From contig NZ_CABVLY010000003.1 in assembly GCF_902498995.1 (NCBI RefSeq), forward strand, positions 1 through 64,000: 64,000 nt of DNA. Direction: 5' to 3'. This document shows positions 17,716 through 27,758 of this stretch, one piece after another. Each line of letters begins with the position of its first letter. Positions within the stretch are counted from its first letter, which is position 1. The position numbers and the translations under genes are program-made. Source of the stretch: Burkholderia anthina. Its GTDB lineage: Bacteria > Pseudomonadota > Gammaproteobacteria > Burkholderiales > Burkholderiaceae. The notes beneath the pieces are model-generated. The model did no database searches. It saw only the letters and a program-made list of their open reading frames with translations, and was not told the origin of the DNA.

Positions 17716-18477
17716 ATGTCCGTGCCCACGCTTCCCGCAGCGCCGCGCCGTCGCGCACGCAGCCTCGCACAAGATGTCGTCGATGCGCTGACCGCGCAGA
17801 TCGAAAACGGCACGCTGCGCCCCGGTGACAAGCTGCCGACCGAGACCGAAGTCATGGCCGCGCAGGGCGTCAGCCGCACGGTCGTGCGCGAAGCCATCTC
17901 GCGGATGCAGGCGAGCTGCCTCATCGAGACGCGCCACGGCATCGGCAGCTTCGTGCTCGAGCCGTCGCGCCGCCAGACGCTCGGCATCGATCCCGCGACC
18001 ATCACGACGCTGCGCGACGTGCTCGCGGTGCTGGAGCTGCGCATCAGTCTCGAAAGCGAATGCGCGAGCCTCGCCGCGCAGCGCGCGAACGACACCGACC
18101 TCGCCGCATTGCGGCGCGCGCTCGACGCGATCGCGTCGGGGGCGGGCGGCGGCCGCGACACGGCTCAGCTCGACTTCCAGTTCCATCTGCAGATCGCGCA
18201 GTCCACCGGCAACCGCTATTTCGTCGACATCATGACGCAGCTCGGCGCGTCGATCATTCCGCGCACGCGCGTGAATTCGGCGCGCTTCGCCGGCGACGAT
18301 CTCGAGCGCTATGTCGGGCGGCTCAATCACGAGCACGAGGACATCTACGAGGCGATCGCGCGTCACGATCCGGAAGCCGCGCGTGCCGCGATGCGCACGC
18401 ACCTGACCAACAGCCGCGAGCGGCTGCGCCGCGCACACGAAGCGGCCGAGGTGGAGCGCGACACGCAGGCCGGCTGA
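17716..18477 (+). CDS. GntR/FadR-family (FCD) transcriptional regulator
   Basis: The 253-residue regulator has an N-terminal winged HTH (LAQDVVDALTAQIENGTLRP, then GDKLPTETEVMAAQGVSRTV and VREAISRM) at residues 15-75. An all-helical FCD effector domain follows from about residue 105 (LRDVLAVLELRISLESECAS), with metal-ligand His/Asp candidates in DFQFHLQIAQSTGN and LNHEHEDIYEAI. It is divergent from gudD, so sugar-acid catabolism is its likely target. The ribosome site AAAGGA precedes the ATG at 17716. An upstream in-frame ATG at 17626 would overlap the promoter and was not chosen. Confidence 0.88.
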   Translation: MSVPTLPAAPRRRARSLAQDVVDALTAQIENGTLRPGDKLPTETEVMAAQGVSRTVVREAISRMQASCLIETRHGIGSFVLEPSRRQTLGIDPATITTLRDVLAVLELRISLESECASLAAQRANDTDLAALRRALDAIASGAGGGRDTAQLDFQFHLQIAQSTGNRYFVDIMTQLGASIIPRTRVNSARFAGDDLERYVGRLNHEHEDIYEAIARHDPEAARAAMRTHLTNSRERLRRAHEAAEVERDTQAG

Positions 18478-18703
18478 CCCGCGGCCGGCAATGGCGACAC
18501 GGCCTGCGGCGACGCTCGTGCGGCCGTGGTCGGCCGGCTGCGGCTGAGCATCTTCAACATCAGTTGTCATACAAGGTCGGTGCCACGTGCGCCGATCTTT
18601 CCGCATGCGTGTCGTGTCGTGCGTTCACGGCCCGCGTGCGCAGAGGGCCGGACGGCGTTCGCCGCCGCCGGCCCCGGTCACCCGGCGCGCCGGGTAGGCC
18701 CGA

Positions 18704-19852
18704 TCAGCCCCCCTTCGTCACGATGGTCTTCCACGCGCCGTTCTTCACCTGATACAGCGTCGACATCCCGCTCTTCAGCGAGCCGTCGTTCGCGAACGAG
18801 ATGCGGCCGGTGATGCCCTCGAAGTCGATCTTCTTCAGCGCCGGGCGGTAGACCTTCGGATCGGTCGAGTTGGCGGCCTGCATCGCCTTGATCGCGGCCC
18901 AGGTCGCGTCATAGCCGAACTGCGCGTACGACAGCACGTCGACGCCGAAGCGCTTCTTGAAACGCTGCTCGAAATCCTTGCCCTGCGGCAGTTCGTCGAG
19001 CGGACGCCCGTATTCCCACGCCATCGCGCCTTCGGCCGCCGGTCCGGCGATCTTGATGAACTCGTTGTCCTTCACGCCGCCGCCGCCGACGAATTGCGCG
19101 TTCAGCCCGAGCTGGCGCATCTGCTTGATGAAGTTCGCGGCGAGCGAATCGAGGCCGCCGAAGAAGATCAGGTCCGGACTCTTCCCCTTCAGGTTCGTGA
19201 TCTGCGCGCGGAAGTCCACCGCCTGGTTGCTGGTGAACTCGCGGTCGATGATGTTGCCGCCCGCCGCCTTCACGGCCTTCTCGAACTCGTCGGCCTCGCC
19301 CTGGCCGAACGCGGTGCGGTCGTCGATGATCGCGATGCGTTTCGCCTTCGTCACGTCGACCGCGTATTTGCCCGCGTTGCCCGCGTTCTGCCCGTCGGTC
19401 GCGATCACCATGAACATGTTCGCGAGCCCGCGCGACGTGAGCGTCGGGTTGGTCGCGGCCGGGTCGATCACGGGGATGCCGGCCTTGTCGTAGACCACCG
19501 ACGCCGGAATCGTCGTGCCCGAATTGAAGTGGCCGATCACCACCGACACGTTCTGGTCGACGAGCGCCTGCGCGGCCTGCACGCCGATGCGCGGATCGGC
19601 CTGGTCGTCCTGCACGACGAGGTTGAATTTCGCGGGCTTGCCGGCGATCGCCACCTTCTGCGCGACGGCGTCGTCGAGCGCGAGCTGCACGCCGTTCTGG
19701 AGATCCTTGCCGTAGCCGGCGTTCACGCCGGTGAGCGGCGCGGCGAAACCGACCTTCACGTCGGTCGTGTCGGCGGCCTGGGCGACTTGCTGCGAGAGGA
19801 GGGTAAGCGCGGATACGACCGACACCGACAGCAGGGAATGACGGAATTTCAT
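18704..19852 (-). CDS. Branched-chain amino acid ABC transporter substrate-binding protein (LivK-like)
   Basis: The 382-residue periplasmic binding protein has a Sec signal peptide (SLLSVSVVSALTLLSQQVAQA) and the type I periplasmic fold. Family text includes VGFAAPLTGVNAGYGKDLQN, VSVVIGHFNSGTTIPAS and IAIIDDRTAFGQGEADEFEK. LivK-like proteins bind Leu/Ile/Val or related ligands. No livHMGF permease or ATPase genes are nearby, so it is an orphan that would share a permease encoded elsewhere. Its tail end (WKTIVTKGG) is complete. Confidence 0.92.
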   Translation of the reverse strand: MKFRHSLLSVSVVSALTLLSQQVAQAADTTDVKVGFAAPLTGVNAGYGKDLQNGVQLALDDAVAQKVAIAGKPAKFNLVVQDDQADPRIGVQAAQALVDQNVSVVIGHFNSGTTIPASVVYDKAGIPVIDPAATNPTLTSRGLANMFMVIATDGQNAGNAGKYAVDVTKAKRIAIIDDRTAFGQGEADEFEKAVKAAGGNIIDREFTSNQAVDFRAQITNLKGKSPDLIFFGGLDSLAANFIKQMRQLGLNAQFVGGGGVKDNEFIKIAGPAAEGAMAWEYGRPLDELPQGKDFEQRFKKRFGVDVLSYAQFGYDATWAAIKAMQAANSTDPKVYRPALKKIDFEGITGRISFANDGSLKSGMSTLYQVKNGAWKTIVTKGG

Positions 19853-20206
19853 GTTCTTTCCTCTTGTTCGACACCAGCGGGTGGGTACCGCACACATCCG
19901 GCGGGCCGGGCGCGTGCGACGGGCGGGCGGTTCGACCGCTTCTCTGAATCGGGCGGGGAGGTCGGCATGATGGATTCCCGGAAGAATCTCCCGTCAGGCT
20001 CCGTGAGGAACCCCGATCGCCTCGATATATAGGTCGCCGATATGCACGGGTCTTGGCAATTTACCGCGCATTCGCTGCGGATTTGCGCATAGCTTCCGCG
20101 CGTGCGCGGGCGGCCGGTATCGGGAGTTTCCCGTCACGAACGGACGGGAAGGGCCGTGCGGGCGGGCGGCGCGGCCACCCGGGGCCGCGCCGCATCCGTG
20201 CCGTCG
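19853..20206. other. Intergenic region between LivK-like and phospholipase genes
   Basis: No ORF of note is seen on either strand. The part near 20020-20060 is AT-richer (TCGATATATAGG, CAATTTACC) and probably contains the promoter for the LivK-like gene. An 11-bp GC hairpin, GCGGCGCGGCC (20165-20175) with GGCCGCGCCGC (20182-20192), lies 15 bp beyond the plcN stop. It may end that transcript, but has no T-run. Confidence 0.4.
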
Positions 20207-22351
20207 TCAGTCGGACAGGGCGTCCGACGCTGCTTCAATGTCGTCGTGCGACGCGTTCGTGCGGATCAGCGGGTCGCTCGTGCTCGGGCGGCCGGTCTCG
20301 ACATGGCCCGCGAAGCGGCGCACGAAGCCGAGCAGCCGGCCGTCGCTGACCGTCAGGTCGTACCAGCCGTGGCTGCCGCGCAGATCCCAGTAGTCGTCGA
20401 TCTGTGCGCCCGGCGCGAGGTTGAAGGTGCGCGCGCCGCCGTGACCGTACGCGTTCGTCACCTTGAGCCGGACGGCCTTGTGGCCGCGGTTCATCAGGCG
20501 CAGCGTGACGTTGCCGTTCGCGACGTCGTAGCCGTAGATCACCTCCGGGTTCACGCTCGCGCTGCCGACGCCGGTCGCGAACGGGCCGCGGAAATGGCAG
20601 TAGAAGCCGTTCGGGCCGTACACGTCGAGGTCGTACAGGCCGAGCGACGCCGCGGCGCTCCACGTGTCGTCGATCCGCTTGCCGGCTTCGACCGTGTACG
20701 TCCACGGGCCGTCGAGGCGGTTGCGCGACTGCACCTGGAACGACGCGCCTGCGCGGCCCGTGTTCGCGAAGGTCAGCCGGAACTGGCCGTTCGCGGCTTC
20801 GACGCGGCCGTGCACGAACAGCTCGTACGGCAGCGCGCGCGCCGGCCGCAGCCCGGCCTCCTGTTTCGGCAGCTTCTGCAGCACCGGCGGCACCGGGATG
20901 TAGTCGGGGTGGCGTGCGCGGTCGGGCGGCGCATAGCCGGTCGTGTCGGGCAGCGTCGGCCATGCGGCGTCGGACGTCGCGAAGTCGAATGCGGCCGTCA
21001 GGTCGCCGCACACCGCGCGGCGCCACGGCGACACGTTCGCGGCCGTGACCGGATACTGCGCGCCGAACCGTGCCTCGATGAATTGCAGCAGCGACGTGTG
21101 ATCGAACGTCTGCGAGCAGACCCAGCCGCCCTTGGTCCACGGCGACACGACGAGCATCGGTACGCGCGGCCCGAGCCCGTACGGGCCGGCCATGTGCGTT
21201 GCGTCGCCGGCAAACACCTCGTTGGTGGTCGCGACCGTCGACAGCCCGTTGTCGCGCGATTGCGGCGCGAACGGCGGCGGCACGTGGTCGAAGAAACCGT
21301 CGTTCTCGTCGTAGGTGATGAAGAGCGCGGTCTTGCTCCACACGTCCGGGTTCGACACGAGCACCTGCAGCACCTGCTCGATGTACCACGCGCCGTAGTT
21401 CGCCGGCCAGTTCGGGTGCTCCGAGTACGCTTCCGGCGCGCAGATCCACGATACCTGCGGCAGCGTGCCGTTCTTCACGTCCTGCTGCAGCACGTCGAAC
21501 AGCGTGCCGCCGGCGCTGATGTTGGTGCCGGTGCGCGCCTTGTCGTACAGCGGCGTGCCGGGCAGCGCATTGCGGTACTGGTTGAAGTACAGCAGCGAGT
21601 TGTCGCCGTAGTTGCCGATGTACGGATTCTGCGTCCAGCCCCACGAGCCGTTCGCGTCGAGCCCGGTGCCGACGTCCTGGTAGATCTTCCACGACACGCC
21701 GGCCTGTTCGAGCACTTCCGGATAGGTCGTCCAGCCGTAGCCCTTTTCCTCGTTGCCGAGCACCGGGCCGCCGCCCGTGCCGTCGTTGCCGACATAGCCG
21801 GTCCACATGTAGTAGCGGTTCGGGTCGGTCGAGCTCGGGATCGCGCAGTGGTACGCGTCGCAGATCGTGAACGCGTCGGCGAGCTGGTAGTGGAACGGGA
21901 TGTCGTCGCGCTTCAGGTACGCCATCGTCGTGGTGCCCTTGTTCGGCACCCACTGGTCGTAGCGGCCCTTGTTCCAGGCGGCGTGCATGTCCTGCCAGCC
22001 GTGCGGCAGGTCCTGCAGGAACTGCAGGCCGAGCTTGTCCGCGCCCGGATGGAACGGCAGGAGTTCGGCCGGGCCGACCGGCTGATGGAACACCGACTTG
22101 CCGGTCGCGAGACGCAGCGGGCGCGGGTCGCCGAAGCCGCGGACACCGCGCATCGTGCCGAAGTAATGGTCGAACGAGCGATTCTCCTGCATCAGGATCA
22201 CGATGTGTTCGATGTCGCGGATCGTGCCGGTACGGCGGTTCGCGGGAATGGCGAGCGCATCGCGGATCACGGGCGGGAACAGGTTCAGCGCGGCAGCGCC
22301 GGCAGTGCCGGCGGCGACGCGCAGGAAGTCACGACGGTTCGATCGGGTCAT
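20207..22351 (-). CDS. plcN: Phosphocholine-specific (non-haemolytic type) phospholipase C
   Basis: The 714-residue exported enzyme cleaves phosphatidylcholine-type lipids to diacylglycerol and phosphocholine. A twin-arginine signal is at the N-terminus (SNRRDFLRVAAGTAGAAAL). The phosphoesterase domain (residues about 45-480) includes IVILMQENRSFDHYFGTMRG and TYDENDGFFDHVPPP, which hold metal and active-site residues. Two C-terminal DUF756 repeats follow (VHGRVEAANGQFRLTFANTG and YGYDVANGNVTLRLMNRGHK). Tat export is standard for Pseudomonas and Burkholderia PLCs. The gene stands alone, with no plcR gene beside it. Confidence 0.94.
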   Translation of the reverse strand: MTRSNRRDFLRVAAGTAGAAALNLFPPVIRDALAIPANRRTGTIRDIEHIVILMQENRSFDHYFGTMRGVRGFGDPRPLRLATGKSVFHQPVGPAELLPFHPGADKLGLQFLQDLPHGWQDMHAAWNKGRYDQWVPNKGTTTMAYLKRDDIPFHYQLADAFTICDAYHCAIPSSTDPNRYYMWTGYVGNDGTGGGPVLGNEEKGYGWTTYPEVLEQAGVSWKIYQDVGTGLDANGSWGWTQNPYIGNYGDNSLLYFNQYRNALPGTPLYDKARTGTNISAGGTLFDVLQQDVKNGTLPQVSWICAPEAYSEHPNWPANYGAWYIEQVLQVLVSNPDVWSKTALFITYDENDGFFDHVPPPFAPQSRDNGLSTVATTNEVFAGDATHMAGPYGLGPRVPMLVVSPWTKGGWVCSQTFDHTSLLQFIEARFGAQYPVTAANVSPWRRAVCGDLTAAFDFATSDAAWPTLPDTTGYAPPDRARHPDYIPVPPVLQKLPKQEAGLRPARALPYELFVHGRVEAANGQFRLTFANTGRAGASFQVQSRNRLDGPWTYTVEAGKRIDDTWSAAASLGLYDLDVYGPNGFYCHFRGPFATGVGSASVNPEVIYGYDVANGNVTLRLMNRGHKAVRLKVTNAYGHGGARTFNLAPGAQIDDYWDLRGSHGWYDLTVSDGRLLGFVRRFAGHVETGRPSTSDPLIRTNASHDDIEAASDALSD

Positions 22352-22623
22352 GGTCGTTATCGTGCGGTAAAGGAGGGAGCCGATTGGCGGAACATGCGAA
22401 GAATGTGAGCGCGTCCGGGGCGCAGGATGCGGCTGCGCTGGTCGTGCCGCCGCGAGCATAGCGAGGATTCGGTGTCATTCATGTGAAGTCCGGAAACGTT
22501 TGCATGCGCGGTCCGGGCGAGCCTCGGCCGGCGTTGCGCCGACGAGCGTGCGTGAGAAGGGGCGGTGGTGGAGCGGCGGGGCGGCGCGCATCGCACGCCG
22601 GTGAAACGAGTGAAACGGACGCG

Positions 22624-23484
22624 TCAGGCGTCGGTCACCCACGCGCCGAACCATTCGCTCGGGCGCGCGATTTCATCCTGCGCGGCGACGAGTTCGAGCT
22701 CGTAGCGGCGCGCGTCGTAGGTCGCCTTCACGACCGCATGCACGGCTGCCAGCGTGTGCTCGAATGCGGCGCGCACCGAGTCGCCGCGCAGCCGGCGCGC
22801 GACGAAGATCGCACTGGTGAGGTCGCCGACGCCGACCGGATGCCGCGGAAACGCATACAGCGGACGCTGGCCGATCCACGCTTCGGTTTCGGTGACGGCG
22901 AGCATGTTGAAGCGGTCGGCCGGGCTGTTGCGGTCGTGCAGGTGCTTGACGAGGATGATCTTCGGGCCGCGGCGGATCAGCGCGCGGCACGCGTCGACGG
23001 CTTCCGCGACGGTCTCGATGCGCCGCCCGGCGAGCTTCTGCAGTTCGGTGTGGTTCGGCGACATGCCGTCGGCGAGCGCCGGCATTTCCTGGACGATGAA
23101 CTCCTCGACGCCGGGCTCGGGCCGGATGCCGCCCGTCTGGCCCATCGCCGGATCGCAGAAGTACCACGCATTCGGGTTCATCGTCTTCACGGTGCGCACG
23201 ATCTCGACCGTTGCGCGCGCCTGCGCCGGCGAGCCGACGAAGCCGGACAGCACCGCGTCGCAGCGCTTGAGCGCGCCGATCGCGGCGACGCCGTCGACGA
23301 GCTGTTCCATCTTCGCGGCGTCGATCGCGCTGCCGGCCCAGTGGCCGTACTGCATGTGATTCGACAGCTGGACGGTGTTGAGCGGCCAGACGTTGACGCC
23401 GAGGCGCTGCATCGGGAACACGGCCGCGCTGTTGCCGGCGTGTCCGTAGATGACGTGCGACTGAATGCTGAGGACGTTTTTCAT
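22624..23484 (-). CDS. pdxY: Pyridoxal kinase PdxY
   Basis: The 286-residue ribokinase-fold enzyme phosphorylates pyridoxal in vitamin B6 salvage. Signatures are [20 protein letters not shown] at the N-terminus, [12 protein letters not shown] (metal/phosphate site), [10 protein letters not shown] and the anion hole/base motif [18 protein letters not shown]. Length matches PdxY. It starts with ATG at 23484, divergent from the hydrolase gene 177 bp away. Confidence 0.95.
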   Translation of the reverse strand: MKNVLSIQSHVIYGHAGNSAAVFPMQRLGVNVWPLNTVQLSNHMQYGHWAGSAIDAAKMEQLVDGVAAIGALKRCDAVLSGFVGSPAQARATVEIVRTVKTMNPNAWYFCDPAMGQTGGIRPEPGVEEFIVQEMPALADGMSPNHTELQKLAGRRIETVAEAVDACRALIRRGPKIILVKHLHDRNSPADRFNMLAVTETEAWIGQRPLYAFPRHPVGVGDLTSAIFVARRLRGDSVRAAFEHTLAAVHAVVKATYDARRYELELVAAQDEIARPSEWFGAWVTDA

Positions 23485-23661
23485 GGGTATTCGCCTGCAC
23501 GCGTTTCAGGGGTCACGTCACACGATACCCGAGTTCATCGCGCGCGCGGAAGTCGCGCGGCCATCGAGTGTTGCGCGCCGTCGTCAACCGACCGCGTAGA
23601 ATCGCGGGGCGGCGGAGCCGTCCGGCTGCCCGCGTGCATTTCCCTTTACCCCGTGATCGCC

Positions 23662-24723
23662 ATGCTTTCGATTTGCAAGATGTTGTCCCTTGTCCGCGCG
23701 GCCGTGCTCGGCGCGGGTGTCGCCGCCGCGTGCGCGCCGGCCTTCGCGGCCACCGTCCCGGCGAGCGCCGGCAACGACGGGCCCGTATACGGCCCGCGCC
23801 TGGAAGGCTTCACGTATCCGGAGCCGGTGCACCGCTACGCGTTCGTGTCGCAGCGCGAAACCCTCGAGATGATGTACATGGACGTGCAGCCGGCCCATCC
23901 GAACGGCCGCACCGTCGTGTTGCTGCACGGGAAGAACTTCTGCGCGGGGACCTGGGAAGACACGATCGGCGTGTTGAGCCGCGCCGGCTATCGCGTGGTC
24001 GCGCCGGACCAGATCGGCTTCTGCAAGTCGTCGAAGCCCGATCGCTACCAGTACAGCTTCCAGCAGCTCGCGCACAACACGCATGCGCTGCTCGAGTCGA
24101 TCGGCGTGAAATCGGCGACGATCGTCGGTCATTCGACGGGCGGAATGCTCGCGATGCGCTATGCGCTGATGTATCCGAAGGCGACCGACCAGCTCGTGCT
24201 GGTGAACCCGATCGGCCTGGAGGACTGGAAGGCGCTCGGCGTGCCGCCGCTGTCGGTCGACTACTGGTATGCGCGCGAACTGAAGACGACGGCGGACGGC
24301 ATCCGCCGCTACGAGCAGTCGACCTATTACGCGGGCAAGTGGTCGCCGTCGTACGAGCGCTGGGTGCAGATGCTCGCCGGCATGTATCGCGGCCCGGGCC
24401 GCGACGCGGTCGCGTGGAATTCCGCGCTGATCTACGACATGATCCTCACGCAGCCGGTGGTCTACGAACTCGGCGCGATTCGCGTGCCGACACTGCTGCT
24501 GATCGGCGACAAGGACACGACCGCGATCGGCAAGGACGTCGCGCCGCCCGACGTGCACGCGAAGCTCGGCCATTACCCGGAACTCGCGAAGCGCACGCAG
24601 GCGGCGATCCCCGGCGCGCAGCTCGTCGAATTCCCGGCGCTCGGGCACGCGCCGCAGATCCAGGATCCGGACGCGTTCCACAAGGCGCTGCTCGACGGGC
24701 TGGAGGCGGTGCGCCCGCAGTGA
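23662..24723 (+). CDS. Secreted alpha/beta hydrolase
   Basis: The 353-residue protein has an N-terminal signal peptide (LVRAAVLGAGVAAACAPAFA) and an alpha/beta hydrolase core. The oxyanion region is VVLLHGKNFCAGTW, the nucleophile elbow GHSTGG, the acid LLIGDKDTTA, and the catalytic His lies in FPALGHAPQIQDP. The substrate is unknown. Similar Burkholderia proteins are annotated simply as hydrolases. An in-frame GTG at 23653 could add three residues. Divergent from pdxY and convergent with the monooxygenase gene 24 bp away. Confidence 0.85.
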   Translation: MLSICKMLSLVRAAVLGAGVAAACAPAFAATVPASAGNDGPVYGPRLEGFTYPEPVHRYAFVSQRETLEMMYMDVQPAHPNGRTVVLLHGKNFCAGTWEDTIGVLSRAGYRVVAPDQIGFCKSSKPDRYQYSFQQLAHNTHALLESIGVKSATIVGHSTGGMLAMRYALMYPKATDQLVLVNPIGLEDWKALGVPPLSVDYWYARELKTTADGIRRYEQSTYYAGKWSPSYERWVQMLAGMYRGPGRDAVAWNSALIYDMILTQPVVYELGAIRVPTLLLIGDKDTTAIGKDVAPPDVHAKLGHYPELAKRTQAAIPGAQLVEFPALGHAPQIQDPDAFHKALLDGLEAVRPQ

Positions 24724-24747
24724 CGCGACGGCGCGCGCGCCGGCCGG

Positions 24748-25746
24748 TCAGCGGGTTTCGCTCGCGAGTTCGTCGCGGATCTGCGCGGCCAGCTCGAACG
24801 AGCGCACGCGCGCCGCGTGATCGAAGATCTGCGCGGTGATGATCAGCTCGTCCGCGCCCGTCTGCGCGATCCGGTCGCGCAGCTTGTCGCGCACCGTGTC
24901 GCGCGAGCCGACGGCCGCGAACGACAGCGCATGCGCGACGTTCGCGAGTTCGAACTCGCTCGCCTCGAGCACGTCGACGGGCGGCGGCAGCTTGCCGGGC
25001 GTGCCGCGGCGCAGGTTGATGAACTGCTGCTGCAGCGACGTGAACAGGCGCCGCGCCTCGTCGTCGGTGTCGGCCGCGAACACGTTGACCCCGACCATCG
25101 CATGCGGCTTCGGCCACGCGGCCGACGGCCGGTATTGCGCGCGATAGAGTTCGAGCGCGCGCATCAGGTAGTCGGGCGCGAAGTGCGACGCGAACGCGAA
25201 CGGCAGCCCCAGCATCGCGGCAAGCTGCGCGCTGAAGAGGCTCGAGCCCAGCAGCCACACGGGCACCTCGAGCCCCGCGCCGGGCACCGCGCGCACGCGC
25301 TGGCCGGACACCGGCTCGGCAAAGTAGCGCTGCAGCTCGGTGACGTCGTCCGGAAACGAGTCGGCGCTGCCGATCAGGTCGCGGCGCAGCGCGCGCGACG
25401 TCGTCTGGTCGGTGCCGGGCGCGCGGCCGAGGCCGAGGTCGATGCGTCCCGGATACAGCGACGCGAGCGTCCCGAACTGCTCGGCGATCACGAGCGGCGC
25501 GTGGTTCGGCAGCATGATCCCGCCCGAGCCGACGCGGATCGTCTTCGTGGCGCCGGCGACGTGGCCGATCACGACCGCGGTCGCCGCGCTGGCGATGCCG
25601 GGCATGTTGTGATGCTCGGCCAGCCAGTAGCGCTGATAGCCGAGGCGCTCCGCGTGCTGCGCGAGATCGACGGTGTTGCGGAAAGCCTGTGCGGCATCGG
25701 CGCCGTCGGGAATGGGGGCAAGATCGAGTACGGAAAACGGAGTCAT
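24748..25746 (-). CDS. LLM-class flavin-dependent oxidoreductase (luciferase-like)
   Basis: The 332-residue protein is a single luciferase-like monooxygenase domain of the MsnO8/YhbW group. It begins [20 protein letters not shown] and includes [54 protein letters not shown] and [14 protein letters not shown], all typical of this subgroup. Such enzymes use reduced FMN with oxygen. The substrate is unknown. I chose the ATG at 25746, directly before the conserved start, over a longer reading frame to 25851. Confidence 0.9.
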   Translation of the reverse strand: MTPFSVLDLAPIPDGADAAQAFRNTVDLAQHAERLGYQRYWLAEHHNMPGIASAATAVVIGHVAGATKTIRVGSGGIMLPNHAPLVIAEQFGTLASLYPGRIDLGLGRAPGTDQTTSRALRRDLIGSADSFPDDVTELQRYFAEPVSGQRVRAVPGAGLEVPVWLLGSSLFSAQLAAMLGLPFAFASHFAPDYLMRALELYRAQYRPSAAWPKPHAMVGVNVFAADTDDEARRLFTSLQQQFINLRRGTPGKLPPPVDVLEASEFELANVAHALSFAAVGSRDTVRDKLRDRIAQTGADELIITAQIFDHAARVRSFELAAQIRDELASETR

Positions 25747-26385
25747 CGGGTGGCCTTCGAAAGGGAGGGGCGCAGTGATGCGCGTGCGCAACAGATGTCG
25801 ACGATTTTGCCAAAGGGTTCCGGAACGCGCTGGCGCCGCGCGGATACCCATGCGCCTTTCAGGGGCGCAAGGCGGATTGATATGATCGTTGCAAAAATCG
25901 ATCTAATCTCCAAATAATTACCAATCTTTACGGCGATTGGACATGTCTTCGCATCGACGTACAAATTTGCACGAATCGTTTGATTTCAAAGGCTGCAATA
26001 CGCCTGCAAAGCGCTTACGCTAATGTGAGCGTGGCGGTGCCGGAGGGTTCGATCGGCAGCGCAGCTTTGCGGGAATCGCACCAGTCCGTTTCGCGCGGTG
26101 CCCAAGCGCGGGGTGGTGCGGGCTGCTAAAATCCGCCGCCTGTCCATGTTGTGCCGACGCTGCCATTCGAGTCTTCCCGTATCCCGTCCGCGCTTGGCGC
26201 GTCGATGCGCCACGTGAAACCGGGCATGGCCGCTTTCGGGGAATGGGTGTGCCACCCCAATACATTGACGCTGCCGGAACAAGGAGTCGGGTCGTGCCCG
26301 CGTTCGTTGCTGTCGGAATACACAATCACGTTCAATCAGGTTCGATCGACTGCCATGGCGCCCGGGTCGGCGGGAGGCGTCGCGC
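25747..26385. other. Long intergenic region upstream of hpnI with unexplained short ORFs
   Basis: This 639-bp gap contains an AT-rich stretch (25875-26000), unusual for the window. At 26126-26335 (minus) and 26151-26400 (plus) two overlapping reading frames of 69 and about 80 residues both stay open and lack the strong GC-rich third-position bias of real genes here. Neither has a clear ribosome site. A GGGTG-TGC-CACCC hairpin lies near 26245. The hpnI promoter must be in the region. I see no decisive -35/-10 pair. Confidence 0.4.
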
Positions 26386-27561
26386 ATGACGCCGACCGTC
26401 ACACTGCTCGACTGGCTCCTCGTCGTGTCTGTGCTGGCCGCGGCCGGCTACGCGCTCCTCGCGGCGTTCGCGCCGGGGCCGCGCACGCCGCGCACCGCCG
26501 CGCGCGACGGTTTCGAGCCCGTCAGCGTGCTCAAGCCGCTGTGCGGCGCGGAGCCGCACCTGTACGAGAACCTCGCGACGTTCTGCGAACAGCGCCATCC
26601 GCGTCATGAAGTGCTGTTCGGCGTCGCGTTGGCAGCCGATCCGGCCATCGCGGTCGTCGAGCGGCTGCGGGCGGACTATCCGGAATGCGACATCACGCTC
26701 GTGATCGACGCGCGCGTGCACGGCAAGAACCTGAAGGTCAGCAACCTGATCAATCTCGCCGAGCGCGCGAAGTACGACCGCATCGTGATCGCGGACAGCG
26801 ACATCGCGGTGAAGCCGGACTACCTCGAACGCGTGACGGCGCCGCTCGCCGATGCGTCCGTCGGCGTCGTCACGTGCCTGTATCATGCGCGCAGCGTCGG
26901 CGGGTTCTGGACGCGCATCGGCGCGCAGTTCGTCGACGCGTGGTTCGCGCCGTCGGTGCGGATTACGTACCTCGGCCGCTCCAGCCGCTTCGGTTTCGGC
27001 GCGACGCTCGCGCTCACGCGCGACACGCTCGAGCGGATCGGCGGTTTTCTCGCGCTGAAGGACGAGCTGGCCGACGATTTCTGGCTCGCCGAGCTGCCGC
27101 GCCGCCTCGGGCGGCGCACCGTGCTGTCGGAGGTCGACGTCGCGACCGACGTGATCGAGCCGTCGTTCGGGCCGCTCTGGCACCGCGAGACGCGCTGGCT
27201 GCGCACGATCCGTTCGCTGAACCCGGGCGGCTTCGCGTTCCTGTTCATCACGTTTACCGCGCCGTGGCTCGCGATCGGCGCGGCGCTCGCGCTGCGGCTC
27301 GACGGCACCTTCGCCGGCACGCTGGCCGGCGGGGCGGCCGTCGTGGGCGCGTTCGGGCGGCTCGTGCTGCACGCGCGCGGCGAGGATGGCTGGCGCGCGT
27401 TCTGGCGCGACCTGCCGCTCGTTGCGGTGCGCGACACGCTGCTCGCGCTCGAATGGCTCGCGGCCGTGTTCGGCACGCACGTCGTGTGGCGCGGCGCGAG
27501 GATGACGGTCGTCGGCGGCGAGCGCGCGACGGCAGCGGTGGAAGGCGGCGACGGCCGCTGA
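26386..27561 (+). CDS. hpnI: Hopanoid glycosyltransferase HpnI
   Basis: The 391-residue membrane-bound GT21-type enzyme resembles ceramide glucosyltransferase. In hopanoid producers it adds N-acetylglucosamine to bacteriohopanetetrol. There is an N-terminal membrane helix (WLLVVSVLAAAGYALLAAFA). The catalytic Asp motifs are in VSVLKPLCGAEPHLYENL / VIDARVHGKNLKVSNL, VIADSDIAVKPDYL and DELADDFWLA, with the processive-type block HRETRWLRTIRSLN. Further hydrophobic helices are at the C-terminus. It is the first gene of hpnI-J-K-L, transcribed together in one direction. Confidence 0.92.
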   Translation: MTPTVTLLDWLLVVSVLAAAGYALLAAFAPGPRTPRTAARDGFEPVSVLKPLCGAEPHLYENLATFCEQRHPRHEVLFGVALAADPAIAVVERLRADYPECDITLVIDARVHGKNLKVSNLINLAERAKYDRIVIADSDIAVKPDYLERVTAPLADASVGVVTCLYHARSVGGFWTRIGAQFVDAWFAPSVRITYLGRSSRFGFGATLALTRDTLERIGGFLALKDELADDFWLAELPRRLGRRTVLSEVDVATDVIEPSFGPLWHRETRWLRTIRSLNPGGFAFLFITFTAPWLAIGAALALRLDGTFAGTLAGGAAVVGAFGRLVLHARGEDGWRAFWRDLPLVAVRDTLLALEWLAAVFGTHVVWRGARMTVVGGERATAAVEGGDGR

Positions 27562-27758
27562 CGCATGTCGGCGGCGCAAGACATCCGGGAGCAGCGGCGA
27601 ACCCGCTGCCGACCGAATCCGGCCCGAGGGCCGAGACGCACCGCGCGGCCACGCCGCGCGGCGCGACATGACAGGGCAGCGGGCGCCGGCAGGGCGGCCC
27701 GCGGGTGATTGACTGAATCGTTGAAACGAATCGAACTATGCAGGCTACCGGAGCATTC

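Noticed and set aside
20102..22408. 768-codon plus-strand frame antisense to plcN
   Set aside because: Repetitive Arg/Val/Ala composition and complete overlap with an obvious PLC gene make it a composition artefact.
22483..23661. Long plus-strand frame in phase with the secreted hydrolase, extending across pdxY
   Set aside because: It is antisense to pdxY, and the signal peptide of the hydrolase begins at 23662, so the upstream part is not coding.
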